Of a stretch of DNA of 15,538 nucleotides, positions 12,449 through 15,538 are shown piece after piece. The notes below the pieces were generated by a model that had not been told where the DNA came from, searched no databases, and saw only the letters and a list, made by a program, of their open reading frames with translations. How positions within the stretch are numbered: the first letter of the stretch is position 1; the number at the start of each line of letters is the position of its first letter. A program made the position numbers and the translations under genes. This stretch comes from Candidatus Peregrinibacteria bacterium (GTDB lineage: Bacteria > Patescibacteriota > Gracilibacteria > Peribacterales > Peribacteraceae): the NCBI GenBank assembly GCA_016866815.1, contig VGKZ01000013.1, positions 1 through 15,538 on the forward strand, given 5' to 3'.

Positions 12449-15373
12449 TTACAGGAGGAACTTCCTTCCGATCGCGCCTCCCGCTGCGAGACCCGTGAGA
12501 ATGGTCGTCATCCAGACGATCATCGGCAGTGCGCTGTCTTGCGATGAGGTGTCAGAGGTCAGCTCTTCATTGCGCTCCGTGATGTACTGGTCGTTGCCGC
12601 CCAGGCTCTTCAGGAACCCTCCGAGACCGGTCTGGGGCGGGCGGGGTACCACGATGGTGTGCGTATCGCTTCGGGTGAGGTTGTTCCCACGTACCGTAGC
12701 GGTATTCAGGATACTCGTGCCGAGCGTGAGTCCCTCCTTTACCCGTGCGCGGTAGCGGACGATCGTGGTCGAGTTTCTGCGGAGCGTTCCGAGGTTCCAG
12801 CGGATGGTTCCGGAGGAATCGTTTCCGCCGCCTGCATCGATGATGGTGAGGTACTGCGAGGGGTACTGGTCTTCGAGCGTCGCGTTGGCGATGTCCGCGT
12901 TGCCGGGGTTGCGGATGGTGACCGTGTAGGTGACGCTTGTGCCGGGGAGAGCTTCCGTGTGGTCCGCCGTCTTGTCGATGGTGAGATCAGGAGTGCCGCT
13001 GTTCGGTGGAGGTGTGTCGCAGATGTTGCGGATCCGCGTCACTTCTGTGTCGCTATCGCCTCCGCGGATTCTCACGTCCACACGTACGGTGTCTCCATCG
13101 CGCATGTCCGTGTCCACCCGCACTCTCAGGCGGACTGTTCTGGAGCTATTACGGCTCACTTTGATGTTGTTCCATTCAACGCGGCTGTTGCTGCGCTCGC
13201 GGCCGCCGTCGGAAGATGAGCGGTAATCCGTGTCACCGTCGAGATCGGCTTCCAGATCGACTGTTTCGTTCGAGTTGCCGCTGTTCGTCAGGCGGATGTC
13301 GTACTCGATTTTGTCGTCGTAGCAGATATCGATCGGATCCGGATCGTCGTTGACACTGATCTGGATGTCGCCGTTCCTGTTATCGTCGAATTCGACCAGT
13401 GTCGTGTCCGATGCCGAAGGACCGTTGGTGACGGTTGCGATGTTGTAGATCGTCGTATCCGTGTTCAGCGACGAATCGATACGGACCTGCAGCGTCAGCG
13501 TCTTGCTCGCACCGGCGTTGAGCGGGAATGTCCAGCGGACGTTGCTACCGTTGAGCTGGCCGCCGTCGGAGGCGGAGACGTACGTCGTCCGGCTCGGAAT
13601 CGGGTCCGTTACTTCCACAGAGGTGGCGTTGCTCGACCCGACGTTCGTGACCACGATGACGTAAGTCAGCGTGTCTCCGGCGGACGCGGTCGTGCGGTAG
13701 TCCGTCTTGCTGATGGTGAATGTGTTGCCGCCGCATTCGATACGTGTGCGCACCGGGTTGCTCCACTTCGGGTCGATACCCGGCTGCTGCGACCATGTGT
13801 CGGCGATGTTCGTGATGTACTGGTTGCAGGGAGCGGTCTGCTTCACGCGGAAGGTCAACTGGAAGATGCGCGATGCATGTGCAGCGAGGTCGAATTCTCC
13901 ACAGATCACCTGGTTTCCGTTCGTGTAGTACGTGCAGATGTTGTCATTTGCACTGACGAACTCGAGGTGGTCCGGAACGGGATCGATGAGGCGGTTTCTC
14001 GTCGTGTTGAAATTGAGGTTGTTCGTCACGGCGATGCTGTAGGTGATGAGGTCACCGATGCGCGCCGTTTGTGGCCCGGCTTTCACGAGATCAAGCGTCG
14101 ATGTTGCACAGTTGACGGATCCTGCCGTTGTTGAGCTGTTGTTGCTTGGCGTGGGGTCGGTTGTGTCCGACGTGACGGTTGCGGTGTTGACGACTGCCTT
14201 TGAGCAGAAGGCCTCGAACGGCAACTCGAAGGCAATTGTCAGGCTTCTCGTAGCGCCGTTTGCGAGCGTTCCGACGTTGCAGTTCACGGTGTTTCCCGTG
14301 ACGGAGCAGGATGCGTCGCTCTGTGCTGGCTTGAAGATGAGCGGAATCGTGAATGTCTGTTCCTGCTTGAGAACCGACGGAATGGGGTCGCTGACGCGGA
14401 TATTCGTCGCCGTCGCGGGACCGTTATTCTTCACGTTGATGTTGTAGAGGATCGTCGTGCCGCGCATCGGTTGTGCGGGACCCGTCTTGTAAATCTCCAC
14501 ATCTGCATTGGTCGGAGTACACGTTACTGTCACAGTCGCCTGGTTACTCCAGGCAACTGGCGTGTTGTCCATGGTCGCCTCGGCGGTGTTGCTTACGGTG
14601 CCGCATGGCGCGTTCTGATTCACTGTGAAGGCAAGAACGAACATCTGGAATCCGCCGTTGGGGTTCACTGTCACAGGTCCGCAGACCACGGTGTTGCCGA
14701 TCAGTGTGCAGCTCGCTGTGCTTCCGGCGTCGTCGTAGGTCATGCCGGCGGGTACAGGGTCGTTGATGCGAACGTTTGGTACGGCAAGCGTTCCGTCGTT
14801 GAATACTTCTACCGTGTACGTCAGGGAGCCTCCCTGCGGAACGCTCGGCGTGCTCGGCGTCTTCATGACGCGGAGGTTCGGTCCTGGGCAATTCACACCG
14901 GTGGATACTTCGTTCGTCCCGATGATTGAAGTGCCGTCTGCAAGGACGTTGGCGGTATTCTTGATGAGGCTTCCGCACGTTGCGTTCTGGTTCACGGTGA
15001 AGACGAACGAGTAATCGTCGCCTGCGCCGGGATTGATCGGCGTGTTGCCGCACTTAACTTCGTTGCCCTGCAGGAAGCAGCGCGGGTCGCTGAGAGCGGC
15101 GTTGTACGTGAGGCCGGCTGGTACCTGGTCGATGATCCAGATGTTCGTCAGCTGGCTGCCACCGGTGTTCTGGATGTGGACGGTGTAGGTGATGTTTTCA
15201 CCCGGCTGTGCCGATGTCTTGTTCACGGACTTCGAGGTGGTGAAGCCCGCCTCAGCATGAGCTTTCGGCGTCGGGGAAATTGGGATCGGAAATACACCTG
15301 TAGCGAGCTGCGCTGTGACAAGCGCGCTCAAGGTAAGGCTGGAGAGAAACCTGCGGTATGGACGGTTCGTCAT
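12449..15373 (-). CDS. Large secreted surface protein with seven DUF11 repeats and PQTG/membrane C-terminus
   Basis: A 974-residue predicted surface protein. A signal peptide (basic PYRR, hydrophobic 9-31, cleavage probably after AHA near residue 40) precedes seven tandem DUF11-type Ig-like repeats at about 44-164, 165-287, 288-423, 424-548, 549-664, 665-786 and 787-909. Each shows the pattern K-x-G/T near the start, ITYTVxVxNxG, DPxPxGxTY and NTAxV. Repeats 1-4 each carry four cysteines at matching positions; repeats 5 and 7 have none, and repeat 6 has two and is rich in Asp, Arg and Ser. PPQTG (912-916) and a C-terminal hydrophobic segment (about 948-968) ending GRKFLL suggest anchoring. 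DUF11 repeats are typical of surface-exposed or fibrous bacterial and archaeal proteins. ATG 15373 is chosen over a frame extension to 15412 because it begins the signal peptide just after the promoter. Confidence 0.93.
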   Translation of the reverse strand: MTNRPYRRFLSSLTLSALVTAQLATGVFPIPISPTPKAHAEAGFTTSKSVNKTSAQPGENITYTVHIQNTGGSQLTNIWIIDQVPAGLTYNAALSDPRCFLQGNEVKCGNTPINPGAGDDYSFVFTVNQNATCGSLIKNTANVLADGTSIIGTNEVSTGVNCPGPNLRVMKTPSTPSVPQGGSLTYTVEVFNDGTLAVPNVRINDPVPAGMTYDDAGSTASCTLIGNTVVCGPVTVNPNGGFQMFVLAFTVNQNAPCGTVSNTAEATMDNTPVAWSNQATVTVTCTPTNADVEIYKTGPAQPMRGTTILYNINVKNNGPATATNIRVSDPIPSVLKQEQTFTIPLIFKPAQSDASCSVTGNTVNCNVGTLANGATRSLTIAFELPFEAFCSKAVVNTATVTSDTTDPTPSNNSSTTAGSVNCATSTLDLVKAGPQTARIGDLITYSIAVTNNLNFNTTRNRLIDPVPDHLEFVSANDNICTYYTNGNQVICGEFDLAAHASRIFQLTFRVKQTAPCNQYITNIADTWSQQPGIDPKWSNPVRTRIECGGNTFTISKTDYRTTASAGDTLTYVIVVTNVGSSNATSVEVTDPIPSRTTYVSASDGGQLNGSNVRWTFPLNAGASKTLTLQVRIDSSLNTDTTIYNIATVTNGPSASDTTLVEFDDNRNGDIQISVNDDPDPIDICYDDKIEYDIRLTNSGNSNETVDLEADLDGDTDYRSSSDGGRERSNSRVEWNNIKVSRNSSRTVRLRVRVDTDMRDGDTVRVDVRIRGGDSDTEVTRIRNICDTPPPNSGTPDLTIDKTADHTEALPGTSVTYTVTIRNPGNADIANATLEDQYPSQYLTIIDAGGGNDSSGTIRWNLGTLRRNSTTIVRYRARVKEGLTLGTSILNTATVRGNNLTRSDTHTIVVPRPPQTGLGGFLKSLGGNDQYITERNEELTSDTSSQDSALPMIVWMTTILTGLAAGGAIGRKFLL

Positions 15374-15398
15374 AGCCGTTTTTTGCAAAAAGGCGATA

Positions 15399-15427
15399 TT
15401 TATACATAACAAATATTAATTTGTCAA
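15399..15427 (-). promoter_or_regulatory. Consensus sigma-70-type promoter of the seven-repeat DUF11 gene
   Basis: On the minus strand, TTGACA (15422-15427) is followed by exactly 17 bases and TATAAA (15399-15404). The start codon lies 25 bases after the -10 box, so the leader would be about 18-20 bases, the longest inferred in the window. The spacer is AT-rich, like that of the PEGA/DUF11 gene. A perfect -35 with a near-perfect -10 suggests strong expression. Confidence 0.85.
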
Positions 15428-15434
15428 TATATAT

Positions 15435-15460
15435 GTTTTACCCTGCCATTAGGGCTAAAC
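15435..15460. promoter_or_regulatory. Dyad-symmetric candidate operator upstream of the DUF11 promoter
   Basis: GTTTTACCCT (15435-15444), a six-base spacer GCCATT, and AGGGCTAAAC (15451-15460) form an inverted repeat whose 10-bp arms match at 8 positions. The centre is about 55 bases upstream of the inferred transcription start, immediately beyond the -35 box, where activators commonly bind. Binding of any protein is inferred. Confidence 0.4.
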
Positions 15461-15489
15461 GCTTATTATGTTGAATAATTTTGTCTCAT

Positions 15490-15518
15490 TTGACACTTTG
15501 GCGGAGCGGACCGATATT
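15490..15518 (+). promoter_or_regulatory. Possible rightward promoter near the window end
   Basis: TTGACA (15490-15495), 17 bases and GATATT (15513-15518, four of six matches) read rightward, away from the DUF11 gene. Any target gene would begin beyond the window, so this cannot be tested here. Apart from this and the dyad at 15435-15460, the last 110 bases show no gene. Confidence 0.3.
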
Positions 15519-15538
15519 TTGACCGAAAACCGTAATCC

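Overview
The window looks like a chromosomal segment of an uncultivated bacterium of the Candidate Phyla Radiation (Patescibacteria), perhaps the Peregrinibacteria/Peribacteria. This placement is an inference. It rests on three things: large DUF11 and SLH surface proteins sit beside housekeeping genes, the FtsB-like protein has a long C-terminal tail ending in a Trp/Phe-rich motif, and the secE-nusG pair is not followed by ribosomal protein genes. TGA is used as an ordinary stop (secE, purL, murJ), so the recoded UGA=Gly lineages are excluded. I see fifteen protein genes, no RNA genes, no transposon and no CRISPR array. The DNA is moderately GC-rich, with sharply AT-rich promoter islands ahead of two surface-protein genes.

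Layout: (1) 1-1898 holds an FtsB/DivIC-like gene (-) divergent from murC (+), with three short tandem-repeat arrays of 7- or 8-bp units in the gaps. (2) 1899-4540 holds two leftward secreted-protein genes that share a PEGA-like N-terminal half. One ends in three SLH domains, the other in a DUF11 domain plus a PQTG-type C-terminal signal. (3) 4651-8503 holds purL (-) divergent from murJ (+). (4) 8510-9877 holds a leftward operon, secE-nusG-unknown-acylphosphatase. (5) 9968-12395 holds lepB (-) divergent from a PH-domain membrane protein (+), followed by a small membrane-anchored HEPN-like protein and pth. (6) 12449-15373 holds a 974-residue secreted protein with seven tandem DUF11 repeats, driven leftward from a consensus promoter and closed by a strong terminator.

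Most of the genes serve the cell envelope: division (FtsB-like), peptidoglycan precursor synthesis (MurC), lipid II flipping (MurJ), protein export (SecE, signal peptidase I) and three exported surface proteins that would use that export path. NusG, Pth, PurL and acylphosphatase are ordinary housekeeping genes.

Two control features stand out. No gene has a convincing Shine-Dalgarno sequence, and many transcription-unit starts have a -10-like hexamer only 6-13 bases before the start codon, which suggests leaderless mRNAs. The lepB/PH-gene spacer is a mirror-image bidirectional promoter. I did not identify a wholly new enzymatic or defence system here. The most novel material is the surface-protein architecture, the promoter layout and the repeat arrays.
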